Below, piece after piece: positions 1 through 8,285 of a DNA stretch of 64,000 nucleotides. Position 1 is the stretch's first letter, and every line of letters starts with the position of its first letter. The stretch covers positions 1 to 64,000 of the forward strand of contig JAGYJX010000020.1 in the NCBI GenBank assembly GCA_018401495.1. Reading direction: 5' to 3'. The notes beneath the pieces were generated by a model. It searched no databases and was not told the origin of the DNA. It worked only from the letters and a program-made list of their open reading frames with translations. The translations under genes and the position numbers were made by a program. This stretch comes from Rhodospirillaceae bacterium. Its GTDB lineage: Bacteria; Pseudomonadota; Alphaproteobacteria; Thalassobaculales; Thalassobaculaceae.

Positions 1-1100
1 CGCCGGCGACCAGCGCCCGCCGGTCGAGGGCCACGGATTTCACCAGGGCGAACACCGGCGTTCCCGGCGCCAGGGACAGATCGGCGACGGCGGCGCGGGT
101 GATGCGGGCGCGCAACCTGGCGCCGCCGATATCCACCAGGGTCTCGGCGAACGCCGTGTCCGGCTCTTCCTCGATCCGGCTGATGATCCCCGACAGGATG
201 TTCCGCACCGAGATGCCGGTCGGGCGGACCGTCGCCAGGGAGACGTCGCGGGCGCGCACGCGCAGGCGGATCTCCGTGCCGACCGGCAGATCGACCATGG
301 GCATGTCGATCGACTGCCCGTGATGATCGAGGCGGGTCAGGCGGAACCGGGTGTCGTGCGCGGCAACGCGGGCCGTCAGGATCACCCCGGCCTCGAAGCG
401 TCCCGTCGCCGGCTGCAGGTCCAGGCGTTCCAGGACCTCCGTCACCGGTCCGTCGGCGATCGTGCGGCCGCCGGCAAGCACCACCATGCGCTGGGCCAGC
501 CGCGCCACCTCGTCGATGGCGTGGGTGACGTAGATCACCGGAATGCCGAAGGTCCCCGGAAGGCGCTCGATGTAGGGCAGGATTTCCGCCCGGCGCTGGA
601 CGTCGAGCGCGGCGAGGGGCTCGTCCATCAGCAGGAGCCGGGGCCGGGTGAGCAGCGTCCGGCCGATGGCGACCCTCTGGCGTTCGCCGCCTGAGAGCGT
701 GCCGGGGCGCCGCGACAGCAGCGGCTGCAGATCGAGCGCGGCCGTCACGCCGTCCAGGTCGATGCGCTTGTCGATCGCCGGCCGAGCGCCGCGCCGCGTA
801 GCGCAGGTTGCCCTCGACCGAGAGGTGGGGGAACAGGCGCGCGTCCTGGAACACGTAGCCGACACCGCGCCGGTGCGGCGGCGTGAAGATCCGGGCTTTC
901 GAGTCGAGCCAGGCCTCGTCGCCGAAGGCGACGCGGCCCTCGGCCCCTGCCTCCAGGCCGGCGATGATACGCAGAAGCGTGCTCTTCCCGCCGCCGCTCG
1001 GCCCGAACAGGGCGGTGATGCCGTGCATCGCGAAGCGGTGCGAGACGTCGAGCGTGAAGTCCGCAAAGGCGATGCGGGCGTCGAGGGCGAGGTCGGTCAT
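1..1100 (-). CDS. modC: Molybdate ABC transporter ATP-binding protein ModC (3' end cut by window, frameshifted)
   Basis: This is the ATPase of the molybdate importer and hydrolyses ATP on the cytoplasmic face of ModB. From ATG at 1100 the frame gives a Walker A motif (GPSGGGKST) and the Q-loop VFQDARLFPHL. A one-base shift near 775-800 moves the rest into another frame, which carries the signature LSGGERQRVAIG, a Walker B ending in LLLMDEPLAALD, and a TOBE-type molybdate-binding tail running to the window edge. The start lies 3 bp after the modB stop, so the genes are in one operon. The break looks like a one-base insertion in a GC run rather than decay, because both halves are well conserved. 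Confidence 0.9.
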   Translation of the reverse strand, partial: MTDLALDARIAFADFTLDVSHRFAMHGITALFGPSGGGKSTLLRIIAGLEAGAEGRVAFGDEAWLDSKARIFTPPHRRGVGYVFQDARLFPHLSVEGNLRYAARRSAGDRQAHRPGRRDGRARSAAAAVAAPRHALRRRTPEGRHRPDAAHPAPAPADGRAPRRARRPAPGGNPALHRAPSGDLRHSGDLRHPRHRRGGAAGPAHGGACRRPHDRRRTGDGGPGTPGPAAGDGTLRGRGDPDGPRCRARHPVPPDPPRSSRAVDRHAHGRSAGRHGDPPARARPRRLPGDGPPDRHLGAEHPVGDHQPDRGRAGHGVRRDPGGYRRRQVARPHHPRRRRRSVPGAGNAGVRPGEIRGPRPAGAGRR

Positions 1101-1102
1101 CG

Positions 1103-1781
1103 CTACCTCAGGTGAACCGGAAACCGCCGGTTCGCCGTGTAGACGAACAGCAGCACCAGGAACGAGAAGACCAGCAGCCCGGCCGACAGGGTGTGCGCGT
1201 CGGCGTAGTTGATGGTCTCGACATGCTCGTAGATGGCGATCGAGATCACCTTGGTCTGGCCGGGGATGTTGCCGCCCGACCATCAGGACCACGCCGAACT
1301 CGCCGATGGTGTGCGCGAAGGTCAGCACCGTCGCCGTCAGGTATCCGCGCGCCGCCATCGGCACGGCGATGGTGACGAACGTGTCGAGCGGCGAGGCGCG
1401 CAGCGTGGCCCCGGCTTCCAGCGGTCCCCGCCCGATGGTCTCGAACGCCGCCTGCAGCGGCTGCACCGTGAACGGCAGCGAGTAGAACACCGAGGCGACG
1501 ACGAGGCCGGTGAACGAGAAGGTCAGCGTGTCACCGGTCAGGCTGACCCAGAAGCCGCCGATCGGCGAGGTCGGGCTGAGGAAGACGAGCAGATAGAAGC
1601 CGAGCACCGTCGGCGGCAGCACCAGCGGCAGGGCGGTAATGGCTTCGACCGCGGATCGGGCGCGCGAGCGGGTGTGGGCGAGCCACCACGCGAGCGGCGT
1701 ACCGACCACGATCAGGATCGCCGTGGTCACCAGGGCCAGATAGAGGGTCAGCCACAGGGGCCCGAGGTCGGGAAGGCTCAT
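1103..1781 (-). CDS. modB: Molybdate ABC transporter permease ModB (frameshifted)
   Basis: This is the inner-membrane permease of the molybdate importer. The N-terminal part has membrane segments beginning LWLTLYLALVTTAILIVVG and the ModB-typical stretch ALPLVLPPTVLGFYLLV. The permease-ATPase coupling loop around EAGATLRASPLDTF is followed by HTIGEFGVVLMVG. Near 1271-1278 one extra G breaks the frame. Removing it restores GGNIPGQTKVISIAIYEH and the C-terminus ending in RRFPVHLR. The ATG shares one base with the modA stop (TGATG), so translation is probably coupled. The corrected length is about 225 residues, normal for ModB. Confidence 0.9.
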
Positions 1782-2572
1782 CACCGCTCCACGCCATACC
1801 CGAACCGCTCGATGATCTCGCGCGCCGGACCCGACTTCAAGAACTCCAGGAACGCCCGCGCCGCCTCGCTGTCGGCGCCGGCCTTCAGGAGGACGGCGTC
1901 CTGGCGGATCGGGGCGAAGAGTTCCTGCGGCACATCCCAGCGGCTGCCCGCCGCCGGCGCCCGCGGACTCAGCACCGCCGCGAGCGCCACGAAGCCGACC
2001 TGCGCGTTGCCGGTCGCCACCATCGAATGGGTCTGGCCGATGTTCTGGCCCATGACGATCCTGCCCTGCAACGACTCCCAGAGCCCGAGACCCTGCAGGG
2101 CCTCGCGCGCGGCGACGCCGTAGGGCGCCAGATCGGGGTTGGCGATCGCGATGTGCCGCACGCCGCTCGCCGTCAGCGCCGCCTTGCCGTCGCCCGGGAT
2201 CGCCGCCGGATCGCTGCTCCAGAGCGTCAGTCGCCCGATTGCGTAGGTGAACCGCGTGCCGGTCACCCCCGCACCCTCGGCCTCCAGGCGCTCCGGGGTC
2301 TTGGCGTCCGCCGACAGCAGGATCTGGAACGGGGCGCCGGCGGTGATCTGGGCGTACAGCTTGCCGGTCGAACCGGTGGTCGCCAGCAGCCGATGGCCGG
2401 TCTCGCGCTCGAAGATCGGCGTCAACTCCTCGATGACCTCGGCGAAGTTGGCGGCGACCGCGACCAGCGTCTCGGCGGCGCGCGCGGGCGCGGTGACGAC
2501 CGGCAGGCTCGGCAACACCAGGGCCAGCGCCGCGGCGAGCGAGCGGGCGCGGGAGCAGAGTGAACGTTTCAT
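1781..2572 (-). CDS. modA: Molybdate-binding periplasmic protein ModA
   Basis: This 263-residue periplasmic receptor captures molybdate (or tungstate) for the ModBC importer. A signal peptide covers about residues 1-32 with an ARA-A cleavage site. The mature protein starts ETLVAVAANFAEVIEEL and carries the ModA motifs ATTGSTGKLYAQI (about 64-76) and FQILLSADA (about 82-90). The C-terminus FGYGVER is also typical of the family. The gene is intact, lies just downstream of modE and overlaps modB by one base. A dyad in its 5' region (2584-2607) is a candidate ModE-type operator. Confidence 0.95.
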   Translation of the reverse strand: MKRSLCSRARSLAAALALVLPSLPVVTAPARAAETLVAVAANFAEVIEELTPIFERETGHRLLATTGSTGKLYAQITAGAPFQILLSADAKTPERLEAEGAGVTGTRFTYAIGRLTLWSSDPAAIPGDGKAALTASGVRHIAIANPDLAPYGVAAREALQGLGLWESLQGRIVMGQNIGQTHSMVATGNAQVGFVALAAVLSPRAPAAGSRWDVPQELFAPIRQDAVLLKAGADSEAARAFLEFLKSGPAREIIERFGYGVER

Positions 2573-2583
2573 GGGGCGGCTCG

Positions 2584-2607
2584 CGACATGTTCAAAAAAA
2601 CATATCG
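2584..2607. promoter_or_regulatory. Dyad upstream of modA, candidate ModE-type operator
   Basis: The arms CGACATGTT (2584-2592) and AACATATCG (2599-2607) form an inverted repeat matching at 8 of 9 positions around an A-rich 6-bp spacer. The site lies 12 bp upstream of the modA start, in the gap between modE and modA. ModE proteins bind long AT-rich dyads in front of mod operons. The sequence is not a close copy of the E. coli consensus, so the assignment is an inference from position and symmetry. Confidence 0.4.
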
Positions 2608-2630
2608 AGGCAGGGTGGGGTGGGCAACCG

Positions 2631-3002
2631 CTATGTCCGCTCGGAAATATCGGCCATCATCACCCGCAGCCCCGCCAGTTCGCCGTCGATCGCCTGGGCG
2701 GTCAGGACCTCCATGCGGCGGTAACACGCCAGCACCTTCTCGCCGTCCGGCGTCAGAACGGCGCCGCCGCGCGCCTGCCCGCCGCGCCTGGTCTCGACCA
2801 GAGGGCTCTTGAAGCAGGCGTTCATGCCCTCGACCAGCAGCCAGGCGCGCTTGTAGCTCATGCCCATGCGTCGGCCGGCGGCCGCGATCGAACCGGTCTC
2901 CCGGATGCCCTCCAGGATGTCGGCCTTGCCCGGGCCGATGGCGATGTCCGGTTCCAGAACGATCCGCAGCCGCGCGCCGGAGGTCTTGTTGCCCGCTTTC
3001 AT
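2631..3002 (-). CDS. modE: ModE-like winged-helix molybdenum-responsive regulator
   Basis: This 123-residue protein is the DNA-binding half of a ModE/LysR-type winged helix. It contains the ModE pattern GPGKADILEGIRETGSIAAA, then GRRMGMSYKRAWLLVEGMN, and ends soon after the wing (GGAVLTPDGEKVL). It has no C-terminal MOP domains, so molybdate sensing, if it occurs, does not follow the classical E. coli two-domain model. Short ModE-like proteins of this kind are common beside mod operons in alphaproteobacteria. It is the first gene of the modE-A-B-C unit and probably controls the operon. Confidence 0.85.
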   Translation of the reverse strand: MKAGNKTSGARLRIVLEPDIAIGPGKADILEGIRETGSIAAAGRRMGMSYKRAWLLVEGMNACFKSPLVETRRGGQARGGAVLTPDGEKVLACYRRMEVLTAQAIDGELAGLRVMMADISERT

Positions 3003-3142
3003 CGGTCAAGGATTACCGGCCCGGTGACGGCGTGTCACGTGGCGAGCCGGGCCCGCGACCGGTGCACTGGTTTGCGCCGGTCGTGCGCTAGACTGGTGGC
3101 GCCGACGCCACCGCAGGAAGTGACACGCGTGACGGGACTACC

Positions 3143-4365
3143 GTGGACTCGCTGATCACCGCCGCGGCGCGGGCGCTCGCGACGGGTGACGCCCTCGGCG
3201 CCCTGAACCGGGTCGCGCTGCGCGACGACGCGCCGGCCCTCGCGCTCCGCGGCATCGCCATGGCGCAGCTTGGCGACCTTGTCCGGGCCAGGATGCTGCT
3301 GCGGCGCGCCGCCCGGGCGTTCGCCCCCGGCGAGACCCTGGCCCGTGCCCGCTGCGTCGTCGCCGCCGCCGAGATCGCGCTCGCAACCCGCGACCTGGGG
3401 TCGGTCGCGGCGGCGCTGGACGGCGCCCGGCGGGTTCTGGAGGCGCATGGCGACGTCGCCAACGCCGTGCACGCCCGGCATCTCGAGATCCGGCGCCTGC
3501 TGCTGACCGGGCGTCTCGACGCCGCCGAGCGCAGCCTCGACGGGCTCGACCCGGCGAGGCTGCCGCCGGCGCCGAGGGCGGCCCACGAGCTGCTGGCGGC
3601 GGGCATCGCCATCCGCCGGCTGCGCGCCGCGGCGGCGGAGGCGGCGCTCGACCGGGCCCGGCGGGCGGCGCTCCTCGCCGGCATTCCCGCCCTGTCGGCC
3701 GAGGTCGACGGCGCCGCGCTCACCTTGAGCGCCCCGGCGGCGCGGCGGGTTGCCGGGGGCGACGAGCGGCTGCTTCGGCTCGCCGAGGTCGAGGCGGTGC
3801 TGTCGACGGACGCGTTCGTCGTGGACGCCTGCCGTCATGTGGTGAGCGACGCCGGCACCGTGGTCTCGCTGGCCCGGCGCCCGGTGCTGTTCGCGCTGGT
3901 CCGGGCGCTCGGCGAGGCGTGGCCGGCGGACGTGGCGCGCGATGCGCGCTGCTGGCGCGGGCGTTCCGGGCCCGGCACGCCGACGAGTCGCACCGCGCGC
4001 GGCTGCGGGTCGAGATCGGCCGGCTCCGCGCGGTCCTGCGCCCGCTCGCCGAGTTGACCGCTACCAGGCGGGGCTACGCGCTGGTGCCGCGGCGCGCGCC
4101 CGAGGTGGTGGTGCTGGCCCGGCCGGTCGACGATGGCCACGCGGCGGTGCTCGCCTGCCTCGCCGACGGCGAGGCCTGGTCGAGCTCGGCGCTGGCGCTG
4201 GCGCTCGGCACCAGCCAGCGCAGCGTGCAGCGCGCGCTCGGCGCGCTGGCGGCCGCCGGCAAGGTCCAGGCGCACGGCGCCGGACGGGCGCGGCGGTGGA
4301 TCACGCCGCCGGTGCCGGGATTCGCGACATCCTTGTTACTCCTGCCGCCGATGGCGATCGGCTAG
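3143..4365 (+). CDS. TPR-like transcriptional regulator with two winged helices (frameshifted)
   Basis: From GTG at 3143 the first about 230 residues are Ala/Leu/Arg-rich helical pairs that look like degenerate TPRs (for example LARARCVVAAAEIALATRDLG). An OmpR/SARP-like winged helix follows, with RLRVEIGRLRAVLRPLAEL and a GYALVPR wing. A second C-terminal helix-turn-helix reads SSSALALALGTSQRSVQRAL. A break near 3941-3952 (two extra bases or one missing) separates DVARDA from LLARAFRARHADES. Corrected length is about 407 residues. It is divergent from modE and 10 bp upstream of a beta-propeller gene that it may control. The function is unknown. Confidence 0.7.
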
Positions 4366-4375
4366 CATCGCCGCC

Positions 4376-5008
4376 ATGACACGAAAACCCGCCGAGATCC
4401 TTCGCGAGTACGGCCCCTGGCCGGACATCGAGCGGGTGCACGGGGTCACCCACGACGGCCGCAACGTCTGGCTGGCGTCCGGCGACCGGCTGACCGCCCT
4501 CGATCCCGCCACCGGGACGACGGTGCGGTCGATCGCGGTCGCCGCCCACGCGGGAACGGCGTTCGACGGCCGGCACCTGTTCCAGATCGCCGAGGACCGC
4601 ATCCAGAAGATCGACCCGGAGAGCGGCCGCGTGCTCGCCACCATTCCGGCCCCGGGCGGCGGCGCCGATTCCGGGCTGGCCTGGGCCGAGGGGACGCTGT
4701 GGGTCGGGCAGTACCGGGAGCGCAGGATCCACCAGGTCGACCCGGAAACCGGCGCGATCTTGCGCACCATCGACTCCAACCGCTTCGTCACCGGTGTCAC
4801 CTGGGTCGAGGGCGAGCTCTGGCACGCCACCTGGGAGGGCGACGAGAGCGAGCTGAGGCGCATCGATCCGCTGACGGGCGCGGTTCTGGACAGCCTCGAC
4901 ATGCCGACGGGCGAGGGCGTGTCGGGGCTGGAATCCGACGGCGCCGACCGGTTCTACTGCGGCGGCGGCAGCAGCGGGACGATCCGGGCGGTCCGTCGGC
5001 CGGGGTGA
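4376..5008 (+). CDS. Small beta-propeller protein (glutamine cyclotransferase / SMP-30-like repeats)
   Basis: The 210-residue protein has no signal peptide. It is built of blade-like repeats of the type LTALDPATGTTVRSI, IQKIDPESGRVLATI, IHQVDPETGAILRTI and LRRIDPLTGAVLDSL. These recur about every 43 residues, suggesting a propeller of about five blades. Such repeats occur in glutaminyl cyclotransferase-like, YncE-like and SMP-30-like proteins. The ATG at 4376 was chosen because it lies just after the stop of the upstream regulator. No catalytic residues can be assigned, so a sensor or ligand-binding role is as likely as an enzymatic one. Confidence 0.75.
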   Translation: MTRKPAEILREYGPWPDIERVHGVTHDGRNVWLASGDRLTALDPATGTTVRSIAVAAHAGTAFDGRHLFQIAEDRIQKIDPESGRVLATIPAPGGGADSGLAWAEGTLWVGQYRERRIHQVDPETGAILRTIDSNRFVTGVTWVEGELWHATWEGDESELRRIDPLTGAVLDSLDMPTGEGVSGLESDGADRFYCGGGSSGTIRAVRRPG

Positions 5009-5309
5009 GGCGTCAGATCGCGGCCATGGTGGCGGCGCGGGTCGCGGGGTTGCCAGGAGCCGTCTCGCCACGCCGGCGCCCACCTCCTCCGCAGGCCGCC
5101 GTCGAGCCGGGATGACGACACTGAGAGAGGGGCGGCTCGCTGCCTCGATGAAGGCGGCCAGGAGGCTTCTCCCCGCCGTCATCCCGGGCGCCGCGCAGCA
5201 GGACCCGGGACCCACCCGCCGTCCGCGGTCAACACTTCACCGTCGTCGTGCCGTGTGTTCCCCGAGGCTCACGATGACCATGAAGCAGAGGTAAGAGCGT
5301 AAGGGATCG
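5009..5309. other. Intergenic region with no convincing gene
   Basis: No reading frame here has a recognisable product. The segment carries one dispersed repeat (5178-5222) and a partial repeat tail (CCGGGATGACGAC at about 5107-5119). It runs up to the truncated 5' end of the IS256-type transposase. Confidence 0.6.
5178..5222. repeat. Dispersed intergenic repeat, copy 1 (forward)
   Basis: The copy has the conserved ends CGTCATCCCGGGC and GACCCGGGACCCACCCG around a variable centre. The same ends occur at 6659-6708, 39476-39524 and 39703-39754, and in reverse orientation at 6445-6501, 39372-39432 and 39563-39617. It resembles the TCATCCCGG...CCGGGA intergenic palindromes common in alphaproteobacteria. 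Confidence 0.8.
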
Positions 5310-6389
5310 ACGTCCAAGCGCTGCTGGACGCTGCGGCTTGGCTACCGGTCTGGCTACTACACGCGTTCGCTGATTACCCGGGTCGGGACCCTGGAACTTC
5401 GGGTTCCGCAGGACCGCGACGGCCGGTTCTCGACGCGGCTGTTCGAACCGTTACCAGCGCTCGGAGAAGGCGCTGGTAGCGGCGCTGGCTGAGATATACG
5501 TGCAGGGTGTTTCGACGCGGAAGGTCAAGGCGATCACCGAAGAGTTGTGCGGGCACAGCTTCTCGGCGTCGGCGATCAGCGAAGGATCAGCAAAAAGCTG
5601 GACGGCGAGTTGGCGGCGTTTGCCGGTCGGCGGCTGGTGGAGCCCTATCCCTACCTGATCCTCGACGCCCGCTACGAGCGGGTTCGCGAGGCCGGTGTGA
5701 TCGAGCACCGAGGCGGTGCTGGTGGCGATCGGCGTCGACCTGGAGGAGCCGGCGCAACGTGCTCGGGGTGGATTTAGCCAACCGCGAGAGCCACTCGAGT
5801 TGGAAGACCTTCCTGCTGGGCTTGCGCGACCGCGGCCTCGCCGGCGTCGAGTTCGTGGTCTCCGACGACCACGCCGGGCTGAAGGCGGCGATCCGCGAGG
5901 TGCTGCCGGCGGCGGCCACGGCAGCGCTGCTACGTGCATTTTCTCAGGAACGCGCTGGACTACGTGCCGCGCAAGGTCGACGACGACTGCCTGCAGGAAC
6001 TGCGCTGGTTCTACGCCCGGCGCGAACTCACCGAGGTGCGCCAGGACTTGGCCCGTTGGCTCGTCAAGTGGCAGCCCAAGTACCCGAAGCTGTGCGATTG
6101 GGTCGAGGCCAACGTCGAGGAGACCTTCACCTATTTCCGGCTGCCGCTCGCCCACCACAAGCACATGAAGTCCACCAACATGCTGGAGCGGCTGAACCAG
6201 GAGCTGAAGCGGCGCACCCAAGTGGTGCGCATCTTCCCGAACGCCGCGAGCTGCCTGCGGCTGATCCGGGCGCTCGCGGTCGAAACCCACGAGAACTGGC
6301 TGGAGGCCACGCGCTACCTCAACATGGCGCATCTGGCCGAGCACAAGAAGGAGGCGATGCGAAGGATCGAGCAGGCCGAAGCCGCCTGA
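5310..6389 (+). mobile_element. Decayed IS256-family (mutator-type) transposase
   Basis: Fragments in all three plus frames join into one IS256-type DDE transposase lacking about 60-80 N-terminal residues. In order they are GYYTRSLITRVGTLELRVPQ, KALVAALAEIYVQGVSTRKV, EPYPYLILDARYERVREAG (first Asp), VEFVVSDDHAGLKAAI (second Asp), then HFLRNALDYVP and STNMLERLNQELKRRT (region of the catalytic Glu). Breaks lie near 5449, 5585, 5712, 5745 and 5918. The final frame from about 5934 to the stop at 6389 is open. No terminal inverted repeats were found. Five breaks in 1 kb plus the missing N-terminus point to a real relic, not only sequencing error. Confidence 0.85.
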
Positions 6390-6444
6390 CGGCGGCTGGC
6401 GGGCCGGGCACTTGCGCGATGGTGAAGGCCGGCGCCCGTCGCTT

Positions 6445-6501
6445 CGTGGGTCCCGGATCCGTCCCGCCGGGGGCGGTTCGGTCCGGGATGACGACAGGGA
6501 G
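6445..6501. repeat. Dispersed intergenic repeat, copy 2 (reverse)
   Basis: It reads CGTGGGTCCCGGATCCGT, then a GC-rich centre, then GTCCGGGATGACGACAGGGA. This is the reverse-orientation form of the repeat at 5178 and 6659. The closest relative in the window is the copy at 39563-39617, which shares most of the centre. Confidence 0.8.
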
Positions 6502-6658
6502 AGAGGGGCGCCAATTACTGACTTGATGACGACGAGGGAGAGAGGGCCCGATCACTGACTTGATGACGGCGGGGGAAGGAGGGCCTACCCCGGCTTGATG
6601 GCGGCCCGGAGATCGCCGGGCCGCTGGGCGCCTGTCGGCACGCCTTCGCCCATCCCCT

Positions 6659-6708
6659 CGTCGTCATCCCGGGCGCCGCGCAGCGGTGACCCGGGACCCA
6701 CCCGCCGC
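6659..6708. repeat. Dispersed intergenic repeat, copy 3 (forward)
   Basis: It starts CGTCGTCATCCCGGGCGCCG and ends GACCCGGGACCCACCCGCCG. It is nearly identical to the copies at 39476 and 39703. The upstream flank (CGGCACGCCTTCGCCCA) is also shared with those copies, so the repeat unit extends beyond the palindromic core. Confidence 0.8.
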
Positions 6709-6759
6709 ACAGTCGGAGCCATTACCGGTGGGCCGCCGTTGCCGGACGCCCTGCGGAGC

Positions 6760-7515
6760 TCACGACTCCCGGAACTTCTCCACGCGCCGCTCGAGCCGGC
6801 GCAGCAGGACTTCGTGGCCGCTGGTGATCACCAGCACCAGGATGATGCCGCCGTACACGCCCGGGCTGTTCAGCAGGGTGCGGTGCCGGGTGATCAGGAA
6901 GCCGAGTCCCTCCACCGCGCCCAGCATCTCGGCCACGGTGACGCCGACGATCACCAGCGCCCCGCCGAGCCTGAGGGCGGCGATCAGGGTCGGCAGGCTG
7001 GCCGGCACCTGGACGTACAGGATGCGCTGCCAGCGGCTGGCGCCGAAGGCGCGCGCGGTTTCCAGCAGATGCGGGCTGAGCGAGGCCACGCCGGCCACCG
7101 TGGTCAGCAGGGTCGGCACGAAGGCGAAGACCGTGGCGAACGCCACCTTGGAGCCCATCCCGAGCCCGAACCACACCATCATCACCGGGTACAGCACCAC
7201 CATCGGCACGGCGTAGGCCGAGCGCAGCACCGGCAGCGCCATCCTCCGCGCCCGGGGCGACGAGGCGATCAGCATGCCCAGCGTCACGCCACCGCCGCAC
7301 GCCAGCAGGTAGGACACCAGGATCTCGACCAGCGTCGCCGGCAGGTGCGCCAGGTATTCGGCGCGGTACTCGTAGAGCGCGCCGATTGCCTCCGACAGCG
7401 ACGGCACGAACAGCTTCGGGATCACGCCGAACCGCGGCAGCAGTTCCCAGCCCGCCAGGATGACGGCGGCGAGGGCGGCCTGCGCCCAGCGGATCTGGCT
7501 TGGTGTCCGGAGCAT
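6760..7515 (-). CDS. NitT/TauT-family ABC transporter permease (second permease)
   Basis: The 251-residue inner-membrane permease has about six hydrophobic segments. Its BPD-type coupling loop reads ETARAFGASRWQRILYVQVP, followed by LPTLIAALRLGGALVIVGV, as in SsuC/TauC relatives. The ATG at 7515 shares a base with the upstream ATPase stop (TGATG). It is the last gene of the cluster gntR, deacetylase, binding protein, permease, ATPase, permease. The presence of two different permeases suggests a heterodimeric importer, as in ThiX-type or NrtB-like systems. The substrate cannot be read from the sequence. Confidence 0.85.
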   Translation of the reverse strand: MLRTPSQIRWAQAALAAVILAGWELLPRFGVIPKLFVPSLSEAIGALYEYRAEYLAHLPATLVEILVSYLLACGGGVTLGMLIASSPRARRMALPVLRSAYAVPMVVLYPVMMVWFGLGMGSKVAFATVFAFVPTLLTTVAGVASLSPHLLETARAFGASRWQRILYVQVPASLPTLIAALRLGGALVIVGVTVAEMLGAVEGLGFLITRHRTLLNSPGVYGGIILVLVITSGHEVLLRRLERRVEKFRES

Positions 7516-8285
7516 CAGTGATCGGCGTCCCGGATGTGCGCCCAGATGCGGTCCTTGAGCGCGCCGAACCGCTCCGACGACATCATCGAGAAGGTGCGCG
7601 GGCGCGGCAGGTCGACCGGCACGTCGTCGACGATGCGCCCCGGGCGGGCGCTGAACACGATGATGCGGTCGGCCAGATAGACCGCCTCGGAGAGGTTGTG
7701 GGTGACGAACATCACGGTCTTGCCGGTGCGCGCCCAGATCCGCAGCACCTCGTCGCCGAGGACCATCCGGGTCTGCTCGTCGAGAGCGGCGAACGGCTCG
7801 TCGAGCAGCAGCACGCCCGGGTCCTGCACCAGCCCGCGACCGATCGACACCCGCTGCTTCATGCCGCCCGAGAGCTGGTGCGGCAGGCGGTCGGCGAAGT
7901 TGCCGAGGCCGGTCAGTTCCAGCATCGCCCGGGCGGCCTCGAGCCGCTCGCGCTTCGGCACACCGCGCAGCTTGAGCGGGAACGCGACGTTCTCCAGGGC
8001 GGTCAGCCAGGGCAGCAGGTTCGCCTCCTGGAAGATCATGCCGATGCGCTGCGGAACCGGGCCGACGATCGGCTCGCCGTTGCACAGCAGCGTGCCGCCG
8101 GTCGGCAGCCGAAGGCCGGCGACCAGCGACAGCAGCGTGGACTTGCCGCAGCCGCTGGGGCCGACCAGCGCCACGAACTGCCCGGGCGGGATCTCCAGGT
8201 CGATGGCGTCGAGCGCGACCGTGGACTGGCCCTCGACCGTGAAGTGCTGGGTCACCGCCCGTACGGACACCGCGGACTGCGTCAT
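7515..8285 (-). CDS. NitT/TauT-family ABC transporter ATP-binding protein
   Basis: This 256-residue ATPase has Walker A GPSGCGKST (about residues 43-51), the Q-loop IGMIFQEANLLPW, the signature LSGGMKQRVSIGR, Walker B GVLLLDEPFAALD and the H-loop FVTHNLSEAVYLADRI. It ends with the RPGRIVDDVPVDLPRPR segment typical of the SsuB/TauB/NrtD group. ATG at 8285 overlaps the stop of the upstream permease by four bases (ATGA). It energises import by the two permeases of this cluster. Confidence 0.9.
   Translation of the reverse strand: MTQSAVSVRAVTQHFTVEGQSTVALDAIDLEIPPGQFVALVGPSGCGKSTLLSLVAGLRLPTGGTLLCNGEPIVGPVPQRIGMIFQEANLLPWLTALENVAFPLKLRGVPKRERLEAARAMLELTGLGNFADRLPHQLSGGMKQRVSIGRGLVQDPGVLLLDEPFAALDEQTRMVLGDEVLRIWARTGKTVMFVTHNLSEAVYLADRIIVFSARPGRIVDDVPVDLPRPRTFSMMSSERFGALKDRIWAHIRDADH

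Larger units (their letters stand above)
6390..6759. other. Intergenic repeat-rich region
   Basis: No gene is seen between the transposase relic and the ABC permease. The region holds two dispersed repeats in opposite orientation (6445-6501 and 6659-6708). It also has a direct repeat of ACTGACTTGATGACG at 6517-6531 and 6554-6568, with a partial third copy near 6593. The arrangement is mosaic, like that between dnaE2 and imuB. Confidence 0.65.

Noticed and set aside
5009..5310. Possible extra gene between the propeller gene and the transposase relic
   Set aside because: The frames are short, Arg/Pro-rich and contain dispersed repeat sequence; none has a start with a ribosome binding site.
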